From: Citrobacter amalonaticus
GTDB taxonomy: Bacteria > Pseudomonadota > Gammaproteobacteria > Enterobacterales > Enterobacteriaceae
NCBI RefSeq assembly: GCF_018323885.1
Contig: NZ_AP024585.1
Coordinates: forward strand, 1,860,001 to 1,924,000
Length of the DNA: 64,000 nt
Direction of reading: 5' to 3'
Below the pieces are notes generated by a model, which saw nothing but the letters and a program-made list of their open reading frames with translations, was not told where the DNA came from and did no database searches. Positions within the stretch are counted from its first letter, which is position 1; every line of letters begins with the position of its first letter. This document shows, one piece after another, positions 8,793 through 16,786 of the stretch. A program made the position numbers and the translations under genes.

Positions 8793-9951
8793 TAAATTTT
8801 CGCGCCTGGCCTGCGAGCGAGAACAATTTAGCATGGCAGGAATTAACCCATTTGGCACCTGTATCGATGAGGTGTTTTCCGCAACGGAAGGACGGATTGG
8901 CAACCAAAAAATTATTCTGGCAGGTACGAATAACTATCTGGGGCTCACCTTTAATCCACAGGCGATTGCCGAGGGGCAGGCCGCTTTAGCCAGTCAGGGG
9001 ACAGGCACGACCGGTTCACGAATGGCGAATGGCAGCTATGGACCACATTTAGCCTTAGAAAAGGAGATTGCCGAGTTTTTTGAGCGGCCATCAGCCATCG
9101 TATTCTCCACAGGCTATACCGCGAATTTGGGGATAATCAGCACGCTTGCCAGTCACAATGCCGTGGTATTGCTGGATGCTGACAGCCACGCCAGCATTTA
9201 TGATGCCTGCGCGTTAGGTGGAGCTGAAATTATCCGCTTTCGCCATAATGACGCGAAAGATCTCGAGCGGCGCATGATGCGCCTTGGTGAGCGCGCCAAA
9301 GACGCGATCATCATTGTCGAAGGCATTTACAGCATGCTGGGCGACATTGCGCCACTGGTCGATATTGTCGAGATCAAAAAACGGTTGGGTGGCTTTTTAA
9401 TTGTCGATGAAGCCCATTCCTTCGGCGTGATGGGCGCGAAGGGACGGGGACTGGCGGAAGCCGCCGGTGTGGAGCAGGATGTCGATATTATTGTGGGAAC
9501 CTTCAGTAAGAGCCTGGCTTCTATTGGTGGTTTTGCCGTCGGCGATCAGGGCATGGATGTCCTGCGTTACGCCAGTCGTCCCTACATTTTTACCGCATCC
9601 CCATCGCCATCGAGCATTGCAACCGTCCGCTCTGCGTTGAAAACGATCGCAACACAACCGGAGCTGCGCCAAAAGCTGTGGGATAACGCAGCGCGACTGT
9701 ATGAAGGGCTTGAGAAACTGGGCTATGAGCTGAGTTCGCACATCAGCCCTGTGGTGCCGGTGATTATTGGCGCAAAAGAAGAGGGACTGCGTATCTGGCG
9801 AGAACTGATCGCCGCTGGCGTTTATGTGAATCTCATTTTGCCACCGGCTGCCCCCGCCGGGATTACGTTGCTGCGTTGCAGTGTTAATGCCGCGCATACC
9901 TACGAGCAGATTGACGCGATTATTCAGGCATTTGCACAGCTGAAAAAATAA
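8779..9951 (+). CDS. Serine palmitoyltransferase-like alpha-oxoamine synthase
   Basis: A 390-residue PLP enzyme of the alpha-oxoamine synthase family. Key positions: His137 (DADSHASIYD) stacking on PLP, Asp210 and His213 in DEAHSFGVMG, and the Schiff-base Lys244 in GTFSKSLASIGG. KBL, BioF, HemA and SPT share this fold. Linkage to a dedicated ACP, an acyl ligase, a reductase and a bCerS-like acyltransferase argues for SPT, which condenses L-serine with acyl-ACP or acyl-CoA to 3-ketosphinganine. GGAG lies 7 bases before ATG 8779. Activity on serine versus another amino acid is not proved by sequence. Confidence 0.87.
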   Translation: MSLYDKFSRLACEREQFSMAGINPFGTCIDEVFSATEGRIGNQKIILAGTNNYLGLTFNPQAIAEGQAALASQGTGTTGSRMANGSYGPHLALEKEIAEFFERPSAIVFSTGYTANLGIISTLASHNAVVLLDADSHASIYDACALGGAEIIRFRHNDAKDLERRMMRLGERAKDAIIIVEGIYSMLGDIAPLVDIVEIKKRLGGFLIVDEAHSFGVMGAKGRGLAEAAGVEQDVDIIVGTFSKSLASIGGFAVGDQGMDVLRYASRPYIFTASPSPSSIATVRSALKTIATQPELRQKLWDNAARLYEGLEKLGYELSSHISPVVPVIIGAKEEGLRIWRELIAAGVYVNLILPPAAPAGITLLRCSVNAAHTYEQIDAIIQAFAQLKK

Positions 9952-9960
9952 TCTGCTCTG

Positions 9961-9995
9961 CGCAGCAGATATTGTTCCTGAGAATATCTGCTGCG
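9961..9995. terminator. 13-bp perfect inverted repeat between convergent operons
   Basis: CGCAGCAGATATT (9961-9973) and AATATCTGCTGCG (9983-9995) with a 9-base loop. It follows the SPT stop by 10 bases and precedes the end of the oppositely oriented permease operon by 45. Lacking a T-run, it may work as a bidirectional transcription barrier or mRNA-stabilising stem. Confidence 0.55.
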
Positions 9996-10040
9996 ATGTC
10001 TTACTCCTGTCCATCACGCCGTTTGATGAATGTTGCGATA

Positions 10041-11108
10041 TCAGGGTTGGCGATCGAATCGATAAACCAGTATTAATGCCACCGCCAGGAGCAATATTGG
10101 CGGTGCCAGCGTTGTCATTTGCACGTTCAGGGAATAGAGCAGTCCCAGGTTGACGATGATCTGGTCACAGACGTAAGTAAGTAGACCAACGATCACACCG
10201 ACGGCCAGTCGACTCCCGAGTCCGGGAGCGCGGGGGGTGCTAAAGGTGAAAGGGATCGCCAGTAAAATCATCGCCAGGATTAAAAGCGGATGTCCCAGCT
10301 TTAGCCACAACGCCAGCGTAAATTCGAGACTGGGTTGACCTGTACTCTTCAGGTAGGAAATATAATGGCTGAGTTGTTTAACTGAAAAACTGCTGCTGGG
10401 CAGGGTGAGTTCCTCAAGACTCATGTCCGCGAACAAAGATGACCACTCGACGTTCTCTTTCGTCTCGGTTGTCTCCTTACCGTTGGCCCACGCTTTTTGA
10501 TTGACGCCCTCAAGCCGCCAGACGCCGTTATCTGAAATGGTGGCGGTCCGCGCATAGATATACCGTTGCAGAGAGTTGTCCGCCCGGTAGTAAAAGAGCT
10601 CAATGCCTTCTGGTTGGCGATGCGCATCCAGCGATTTTACCGTCACAAACACATTGCCGCGCCGGGCCCACAGAATGTTTCCTGCCGTATCGTGATTGCT
10701 GTAGCGCGTTTTAATCTGCAACGCCTGTTGTTGCATCGGCGAGGCAATCCATTCGTCAATGACGCCGAGGGCAACGATTAGCATCAGTCCCGCGCTTAGC
10801 GTCACTATGGCGATTTTGAAAATTGAGCATCCCGTGGTGCGTATGGCGGTTAATTCCCCGCTTTTCGACAACTGTCCCAATCCGATAATGCCACCGAGCA
10901 AAGCGATAAACGGACCAAGATCGATAAGGGTCCTCGGCAATGTCATCAACACGACCATCACCGCCTGCGTCCAGCGGTATCCGTCTGGACTCACATCATC
11001 GAGTTCGCCGATCAGATTAAAGGTGGTAAACAGGGGAAGCAGTAACCCTGCAGCCGCCGCAAATCCTAAAAAGAGATTGCGTATGATATAGCGACTGAAG
11101 ATTTTCAT
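10041..11108 (-). CDS. LptG-like YjgP/YjgQ family permease, candidate sphingolipid exporter subunit
   Basis: A 355-residue membrane protein with the LptF/LptG plan: N-terminal ISRYIIRNLF-like membrane anchor (KIFSRYIIRNLFLGF), further hydrophobic segments near residues 60 and 100, a periplasmic beta-rich middle, then three C-terminal membrane helices. The coupling-helix region shows GLGQLSKSGELTAIRTTGCS, typical of this family. These proteins pair with the ATPase LptB to push lipopolysaccharide into the periplasmic bridge. The housekeeping lptFG genes lie elsewhere in enterobacteria, so this is an extra copy. Its start overlaps the stop of the LptF-like gene (ATGA). Cargo is probably a sphingolipid by context. 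Confidence 0.82.
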   Translation of the reverse strand: MKIFSRYIIRNLFLGFAAAAGLLLPLFTTFNLIGELDDVSPDGYRWTQAVMVVLMTLPRTLIDLGPFIALLGGIIGLGQLSKSGELTAIRTTGCSIFKIAIVTLSAGLMLIVALGVIDEWIASPMQQQALQIKTRYSNHDTAGNILWARRGNVFVTVKSLDAHRQPEGIELFYYRADNSLQRYIYARTATISDNGVWRLEGVNQKAWANGKETTETKENVEWSSLFADMSLEELTLPSSSFSVKQLSHYISYLKSTGQPSLEFTLALWLKLGHPLLILAMILLAIPFTFSTPRAPGLGSRLAVGVIVGLLTYVCDQIIVNLGLLYSLNVQMTTLAPPILLLAVALILVYRFDRQP

Positions 11109-12175
11109 TTATACGTTTTCCATCGCAGCGTGCCGTCGCGAATCAACAGAATCACCAGACCTGACAGCATGAGCAGGGGGACCAGCCATAGTCCCGGCGT
11201 GACGGGCAACGCACCGTTGGCAACCAGCGTACGGCATATATTACCGCCATAAAAAATGATGACGAATAAGAGCGTGAGCGGGAGCAGTGTGGAAAACCGT
11301 CCCTGGCGCGGCCTGACGCGGCTTAACGGGACTGCCAGCAGCCCCATGAACAACGCGCAGACTCCGCGACTTTCCCGCCATTGCAGTTCAGCGGTATCCG
11401 CCGGTGCAGAGGAACGAGCGAGCGTCTGTATGGATTTCGCCTTGCGTTTGACCTCGTCATTCTGGTCGAACGGTTTCATATTCAGTTTGAGATTGCGGAA
11501 AATTTGCTCGTTATCATCACTGCCCTGATGATCCAGGACATAGCCGGTACCGGAGTGCAACATCACTGAGGGCGTCGTGGAGGAGGGATCAACAACGTCC
11601 ACGCTGTTGGCCCTGAAGATACTGGTTTTACTGGCAGAGGCGGTGTAAATCAGCGCATCATTCAAATGAGCTGCGTCGGGGTCAATCTGACGGGCGAGGA
11701 TCATCCGTCCATTGTTGTTGACGTTAAACTTTCTTGCCTGTAGGTGACGGACATCCAGCTCTGACTGCGACTGTTGTTCTAACTGATAAATTTGCGCGTA
11801 AGCCCAGGGTCTGCCGTACAGAGACAGGAGCAACACCAGAATACTCAATGGAATGGCGAGGAACATCACGGCGCGATAAAGACGTGAAGGCGTGGCACCA
11901 GCGGCGGCTATCGCCGTCATTTCCGAATCGGTATACATCTGGCCAAGGGTGACGCCGACGGAAACATACAGACCGACCGGAAGCAACATCTCCAGCGCAA
12001 TCAAAACTTTATAGAAGACAACATTCAGCACAACGCCGAGGGCTAATGTCCCGTTGGCCGCTTCGGTCAGGTAGCGCTGTGCGCAATAGCAGGCGAAAAT
12101 AAAAATCAGAAAGCCCACAAGTGTCACCACCAGTCGACAAATGCCGGTCATGATGTAGTGTTCAATTAATTTCAT
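11105..12175 (-). CDS. LptF-like YjgP/YjgQ family permease, partner of the LptG-like protein
   Basis: A 356-residue protein with the same architecture as its neighbour: membrane segments in the first 110 residues, the conserved coupling region QMYTDSEMTAIAAAGATPSR (about residues 80-99), a periplasmic jellyroll domain, and three membrane helices at the C-terminus. ATG 12175 overlaps the TGA of the YtfJ-like gene by one base; a GTG three bases earlier is possible. No private LptB-like ATPase is encoded nearby, so the pair may recruit the housekeeping LptB. Export of a sphingolipid is inference from the cluster. Confidence 0.82.
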   Translation of the reverse strand: MKLIEHYIMTGICRLVVTLVGFLIFIFACYCAQRYLTEAANGTLALGVVLNVVFYKVLIALEMLLPVGLYVSVGVTLGQMYTDSEMTAIAAAGATPSRLYRAVMFLAIPLSILVLLLSLYGRPWAYAQIYQLEQQSQSELDVRHLQARKFNVNNNGRMILARQIDPDAAHLNDALIYTASASKTSIFRANSVDVVDPSSTTPSVMLHSGTGYVLDHQGSDDNEQIFRNLKLNMKPFDQNDEVKRKAKSIQTLARSSAPADTAELQWRESRGVCALFMGLLAVPLSRVRPRQGRFSTLLPLTLLFVIIFYGGNICRTLVANGALPVTPGLWLVPLLMLSGLVILLIRDGTLRWKTYK

Positions 12176-12747
12176 CACAGGCCTGGCGATTCGTTAACCA
12201 TCTTTTGTACCATCGCGATGACCTGATGCACCTCTTTCGGCGTCAGATCACCATCCTTAGCCCACGAGACGCGGCCCTCTTTATCCAGCACCAGAATGGT
12301 TGAACTCATCTCATTGAGTTGCCAGGTTTTGCGCCCCAGTCCGCTGCTGTCGATGATAAATTGTGCCCACGGGTAGCGACGTTTGTTTTTTTCTATCTTG
12401 CCAAGGACAAAGAAACCAGAACCAAAGATCACATCATCGGTATTCACGATGGTGGTCGGTTGAAAGCGGTCCAGAGGGAAATGGGCGGCCTTAACGGCTT
12501 TTATCAACATTGCGTTTTTCTTTTTTGCCGATTTTCGCCCGGCAATATACTGAACAATGCGCACCTTTCCTGCCAGTTCACCGCTATTCCAGGTTCGGTA
12601 GCTAAACGTATCGCGATTATCCAGCAGTAATTCGCCGCGATCCGTAATGACAATGGGCTTAACCGGCTGGCCACCGACAAAGTTATGTGCTGACGCCAGC
12701 CATGGCGAGAGCAGAAGTGAAATCATCAATAATCGACGTATCAGCAT
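12175..12747 (-). CDS. YtfJ-family periplasmic protein
   Basis: A 190-residue paralogue of E. coli YtfJ with the same blocks: ITDRGELLLDN, SYRTWNSGELAGKVR, IAGRKSAKKKNA, TTIVNTDDVIFGSG, and VLDKEGRVSWAKDGDLTPKEV. The N-terminus (MLIRRLLMISLLLSPWLASA) is a cleavable signal peptide, so it acts in the periplasm. The fold resembles thioredoxin/peroxiredoxin proteins but no CxxC is present. ATG 12747 is chosen for the AAAGGA ribosome site. It is co-transcribed with the two permeases. The function of YtfJ itself is unknown; here a role in lipid passage or assembly is only suggested by position. Confidence 0.85.
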   Translation of the reverse strand: MLIRRLLMISLLLSPWLASAHNFVGGQPVKPIVITDRGELLLDNRDTFSYRTWNSGELAGKVRIVQYIAGRKSAKKKNAMLIKAVKAAHFPLDRFQPTTIVNTDDVIFGSGFFVLGKIEKNKRRYPWAQFIIDSSGLGRKTWQLNEMSSTILVLDKEGRVSWAKDGDLTPKEVHQVIAMVQKMVNESPGL

Positions 12748-12799
12748 CGCAAATCCTTTATTTCGCTGAGTCGGGATGGAGAATCCTGTGTCGGGCAAT

Positions 12800-13624
12800 C
12801 TACAGAGGATAACGGGCGAGCCATTGCTCTATACGGCCACGAATATCGCCATTCAGTGCGCAGGGCTCGTCGTACGGTGTTCGCATTTCCATTGCATCGG
12901 CCACCATCTCATCATGCCGGTCTCCCATCAGACCGTTAATAGCAGCCAGAAAGCGGGAGATGGCGCGAGCATCGTGATTGTCAGGTTCGAGAGAGCGTAA
13001 CGTATCGAAATAAGAAACCTGCTGACTGATGATTTTTCGCATAGTGTGGAATTCACGTCCTGTCAGTTGCGGTTGGGCCAGCAGGTCCCGTAGCGTGCGC
13101 ATTTGCGCCTGACAATAGGTGGTAAATCCGTTGGCCGTTTCTGGCTGACTGTGGTGCAAGGAATACTGGACAACCCACCAGACGGGAAGGCTCAGGAAAA
13201 GACGCAAGCGCTTTCCATAGGTGGCAATAATCGTTTTATTTCCGTTACGAAACCCGTCCTGGAAGTGGCCGAGAAAAACGGTGGTTTTGCTAAATAAACG
13301 GCCTGCCTGGTGGTTCTTGCGATAGAGACGCAGCGCGAAACGTAAATGCTTATAACGCGCGCGAATGTATTTGTACTGCATCCGTTCGTTATCTGACAGC
13401 TCGCCGCCGCGTAATTGTTTCAGTACCAAATGCAGTAAGTCCGTTCGGGTAAAACCCTCCTCCCAAAACTGCAGGCACAAATCATAACAGCGACGGATAT
13501 TGTCCTCGGTGCAGTAGGTATGAATATGTTCCGGTAGAGTGGCATGGCGATCAACGATGTCGTCTTCTTCCACCGCTGCAAAGAGGCGTTGAAGAACGTC
13601 TGGCGAGAATTTTTCGTGTGTCAT
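12800..13624 (-). CDS. CHAD-like alpha-helical histidine-rich protein
   Basis: A 274-residue, strongly helical basic protein. RYKHLRFALRLYRKNH, FHTMRKIISQQVSYFDTL and ISRFLAAINGLMGDRHDEM recall the repeats of CHAD domains (conserved His and Arg/Lys on paired helices), which bind polyphosphate and similar anions. There is no signal peptide, although one short hydrophobic patch (LSLPVWWVVQY) lies midway. Its ATG overlaps the flippase stop (ATGA), so it is translated from the same mRNA. Assignment to CHAD is by eye and moderate; alternatively it is a new helical family tied to this cluster. Confidence 0.6.
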   Translation of the reverse strand: MTHEKFSPDVLQRLFAAVEEDDIVDRHATLPEHIHTYCTEDNIRRCYDLCLQFWEEGFTRTDLLHLVLKQLRGGELSDNERMQYKYIRARYKHLRFALRLYRKNHQAGRLFSKTTVFLGHFQDGFRNGNKTIIATYGKRLRLFLSLPVWWVVQYSLHHSQPETANGFTTYCQAQMRTLRDLLAQPQLTGREFHTMRKIISQQVSYFDTLRSLEPDNHDARAISRFLAAINGLMGDRHDEMVADAMEMRTPYDEPCALNGDIRGRIEQWLARYPL

Positions 13625-14958
13625 GAGTGAGTCTCTTTGCCTGCGGTAAATGGCAAGCGCTGACGATGGCGATAGGCGTGTAATGTCGGGATCAGGGAAA
13701 GCAGCACATCCAGGCATTGTCCGGCGAAATAAGCAAATGCCGCGCCGATTACGCCAAAGAGATGCGACAGCCCTGGTAGCAGGACTATGTAGGCGATAGA
13801 AGCCAGGGTCTGTGCGGTCAGAAAAGCCCGCTGTTTGCCGGACATAAGCAGCAGCGATTCCTGAGGAAACCCCAACATTGAGACGATAATTGCACCAAGC
13901 ATAATCTGGATGAGGTCATACGCCTGGAGGTATTTGACGCCAAAAACCAGCGAAATAAGCGGCTTACCAACAATCACCACCGCAAGTGCTACGACGATTC
14001 CAATCCCGCCGGCCAGCAACGCGGATTTCATTCCCAGTTGCCACGGCTTTTTGCTGCGCGGATCTAAGCGCATCACTTCGGGATAAAAGCTCTTTGCAAG
14101 CAGCTGCGCTGGCGTTCCTGTCGCATCAAAGAAAGTCATCGCAATTTTAAACAGCCCGGCGGCGGCAGGGCCGAGAACGACACCCACCAATACCGTGCTG
14201 CAGGAGTTTCTCGCAGACCAGATCGTGTGGGCAAAGTTGGTTGCCCAGACAAAATTCCATGCGCCTTCAAGGCGGCGCGCCGACTCAAACAGTCGTGGGC
14301 GTAGCGCACCGTGAATATTCCGGCTACGCAGTTCGCGCGCGGCAAACCACCAGTACATTGTGCCGCCGACCAGGCTGGAGGCGTACCAGGTGATCACAAA
14401 ACCGGCAAACCCAAAATCGCCGAAATACGCGATAACGCTGCCCAGCGCGCGCAGGAAAGGTTTGGTGGCCTGCTGTACGGCAATCAAATCAAAACGGTTT
14501 ACCGCCCGCAAAATCCCCGTCGGGGTTGATGAGGCCATTGATGGGATCAGCGTGCAGTACAGCATTGCCAGCCAAAAGCTGTCTGCATTGAGGCCTAATG
14601 AATGCGAAAGAAACGGCAGTAACCCCATCCCGCAAAGGATCGCCGCAGCACCGCTGGCGATATCCAGGCTAAATGAAAAAGAGATCACATCGCGGAACTG
14701 CTGCTGATTATTATTTTCCAGCGCGGGTGTGCCGTACTGAACGACCAGTTGCCAGGTCTGGAATTTGGCAAAATCGCTAATGGCTTTGGTGTACGACTGA
14801 ACAATGACCAGCACGCCGAACATCGCAGGCGTCATCCCTTTACCGGCGCAGGAAAGCGCCAGTAACCCCAGCAGGGCGCTCACCACATTGCTGGAGCCTA
14901 AATAGGCGCTGTTACGAATGATGGTGCGAAACGCGCCATCAGCAAACCACTTTTTCAT
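13621..14958 (-). CDS. yghQ: YghQ, Wzx/MATE-like lipid flippase
   Basis: A 445-residue polytopic protein with about 12-14 hydrophobic segments and the polysaccharide-export (Wzx/MOP) pattern: N-terminal YLGSSNVVSALLGLLAL and FGVLVIVQSYTKAISDF, an amphipathic loop with ARNSCSTVLVGVVLGPAAAG (about residues 248-267) as in O-antigen flippases, and a C-terminal second bundle. E. coli K-12 YghQ is annotated as a polysaccharide exporter homologue, and gene order with yghR, yghS, yghT and pitB is the same here. In this cluster its cargo could be a sphingolipid or a glycosylated/phosphorylated derivative. No glycosyltransferase is nearby. Confidence 0.85.
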   Translation of the reverse strand: MKKWFADGAFRTIIRNSAYLGSSNVVSALLGLLALSCAGKGMTPAMFGVLVIVQSYTKAISDFAKFQTWQLVVQYGTPALENNNQQQFRDVISFSFSLDIASGAAAILCGMGLLPFLSHSLGLNADSFWLAMLYCTLIPSMASSTPTGILRAVNRFDLIAVQQATKPFLRALGSVIAYFGDFGFAGFVITWYASSLVGGTMYWWFAARELRSRNIHGALRPRLFESARRLEGAWNFVWATNFAHTIWSARNSCSTVLVGVVLGPAAAGLFKIAMTFFDATGTPAQLLAKSFYPEVMRLDPRSKKPWQLGMKSALLAGGIGIVVALAVVIVGKPLISLVFGVKYLQAYDLIQIMLGAIIVSMLGFPQESLLLMSGKQRAFLTAQTLASIAYIVLLPGLSHLFGVIGAAFAYFAGQCLDVLLSLIPTLHAYRHRQRLPFTAGKETHS

Positions 14959-15068
14959 CGGATAAAAACCCGCCAGACCTGTTAATGATCACTCAGCAGG
15001 AGCAAACCCGCCCAGCATAAAATCTCAGGCCAGTGACGCGTACGTGCCTGAGTTCAGAGATTCTTTTG

Positions 15069-15860
15069 CTATGAGTGCTCCCCGATTTCGGGCAGGACGC
15101 TGGCGTGTTGTGATAAAACGCGCCTGCGCTGAGAATCCCGGGCCGTAACGGAGGCGGCTGCCAGCGCTTTTTCCAGCACCTCGCGGTAGGGCGCTCTGGA
15201 ATCCAGATCGAGAATTCTCGAGCCGTTGTAGGTGAGCTTCATCATGACGTCGATTTTGTCGCGCAACTCGTTGTAGTCGTGGTCGGGCTTACGGGAAAAT
15301 GCGGTACCAATATCGATATCAAGACGAATGATGAGTTCAGGACGATATAACGCCATTTCCTGATACAGGCGGGATTCGCGCCTGGCCATGCGGGTTTTCA
15401 CCCAGCCCGTTGCGCGTTCGACGCCAATCCCCGGTCCGTCATAATGAAAACCGGAAATTTCGGCCTGAGGGTAGCGATCGCTAATCACCAGCACGCCGCT
15501 TTGCACCAGTCGCCGGACCTTGCGTAAGTTAGCCATCCGGCGTAGCGAGAACCCGTACATAATTAACGCCGCCCAAAGTGCGGGAGCCCGGGTACTCATG
15601 CTCTGCGTTTTTGACGACTTGGTCGCCAGTCGTCGTTCAAGCCATGTCCCGATAAGCGGCAGACGTTTGATTTTGTCGCCATCTTCTCCGGAAACAAGTC
15701 CCAGATAGCGGCGTTCAGTTACCCACATTTTCTGCAGGTTTTTTACCAAATCCGCCGTCAGCGTGGATTTACCGGTGCCATCACAGCCCACCACGGCAAT
15801 CAGTCCCGGAATATATTCCGGTAATGGCCCGTTCTGGGGGCTTAAGTTCTCTGTGTCCAT
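15069..15860 (-). CDS. yghR: YghR, thymidylate-kinase-like P-loop protein
   Basis: A 263-residue cytoplasmic NTPase. Walker A GCDGTGKST lies at residues 25-33, DRYPQAE at 128-134 corresponds to the DR(Y/F) motif of thymidylate kinases, and RLDIDIGTAFSRKPDHDY near 185-202 contains the family-wide RKPDH. Its two neighbours YghS and YghT share all these motifs, so the three are paralogues. In context they probably phosphorylate a lipid head group, possibly the ceramide or a precursor, but no substrate has been shown. It ends 110 bases after the yghQ start and follows yghS by 11 bases. Confidence 0.85.
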   Translation of the reverse strand: MDTENLSPQNGPLPEYIPGLIAVVGCDGTGKSTLTADLVKNLQKMWVTERRYLGLVSGEDGDKIKRLPLIGTWLERRLATKSSKTQSMSTRAPALWAALIMYGFSLRRMANLRKVRRLVQSGVLVISDRYPQAEISGFHYDGPGIGVERATGWVKTRMARRESRLYQEMALYRPELIIRLDIDIGTAFSRKPDHDYNELRDKIDVMMKLTYNGSRILDLDSRAPYREVLEKALAAASVTARDSQRRRVLSQHASVLPEIGEHS

Positions 15861-15871
15861 GTCGTTCCGTC

Positions 15872-16615
15872 TTAAAAAGGACTCGCAAATCCGATCCGGT
15901 GATCGCGAAGAGAGGTCTGAATTGAGCGTAATGACTCAGTAAGAATTTTATCCGCCGGCTCCCGACCGTTCAGTTCGAGGATTGGTGCTCCGTTGAACGT
16001 CAGATGCGGCGTGACCGCGATCTTCTCGTGGAGCACGGCAAGGGGATGATCAGGCTTACGTGAGAAGGCGGTTTCTTCATCGATATCCAGCCGGATCAAC
16101 AGCAGAGGCCGCCAGGAGGCCATCCACTGGTACAACTGGAGTTCACGGGCTTTCAGGAGTCGTACCCACCGATTACCGCCAGCCGTTTTGGCCAACTGCG
16201 GCCCGTCGAAGCGAAAACCGGGCACTTCCGCCTGGGGATAACGATCGACGATGAACAGCGTGCCTTGCCGACTCTGAATTAGCATGCTGCGGAATTTGTA
16301 CGCTCTCCAGCAAGAGAGCAGGAAGATCACCAGCGCCGTGATGTTTCCTGGCGGCGCAGAAGGACTCTGGTGTACGTGTGCCGCTTTTTTTCGCAGATAA
16401 CGCCCCAACAACGCCCCGACAACAGGCAAATGTTCAATCCATTCACCAATACGACCAGAGGACTGCCCGAGATAAAGCTGTTTTGTTGGCAACTGTAGGG
16501 CGAGATGCGACGTCAGGCTGGCTGCCAGGGTTGATTTACCTGAACCATCGCAACCGACTATAGCAATCACCCGTGCGAAAGGGGGAGGTATAGTGGGAAT
16601 AGTATATTGACTCAC
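15872..16615 (-). CDS. yghS: YghS, thymidylate-kinase-like P-loop protein
   Basis: A 247-residue paralogue of YghR and YghT. Walker A is GCDGSGKST (about residues 22-30). DRYPQAEVPGFRFDGPQL and AFSRKPDHPLAVLHEKI repeat the motifs of YghR, and LTFNGAPILELNGREP is the shared C-terminal block. YghS and YghR are closer to each other in these blocks than to YghT, suggesting local duplication. It is the first gene of the leftward run yghS-yghR-(yghQ) and is divergent from yghT. Likely a small-molecule or lipid kinase. Confidence 0.85.
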   Translation of the reverse strand: MSQYTIPTIPPPFARVIAIVGCDGSGKSTLAASLTSHLALQLPTKQLYLGQSSGRIGEWIEHLPVVGALLGRYLRKKAAHVHQSPSAPPGNITALVIFLLSCWRAYKFRSMLIQSRQGTLFIVDRYPQAEVPGFRFDGPQLAKTAGGNRWVRLLKARELQLYQWMASWRPLLLIRLDIDEETAFSRKPDHPLAVLHEKIAVTPHLTFNGAPILELNGREPADKILTESLRSIQTSLRDHRIGFASPF

Positions 16616-16786
16616 GAAAGATCCAGTTTAAATAATTAATTGAGGGCGGCGGTTGTGTGCCAAGAATATCTGTTCAATAAAGTTGTGACAATGGGTAATT
16701 GTCGTTTTAGTATTAACAATTATATCCGGAAGGAGAGTCGGATAATAAATTATTCATGGTGGGTATTTTTGTTTAAGGGTGTATTT

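Noticed and set aside
8779..9951. Reading the alpha-oxoamine synthase as Kbl, BioF or HemA
   Set aside because: The fold alone allows it, but linkage to a private ACP, acyl ligase, reductase and YghO favours SPT; threonine or biotin genes are absent.
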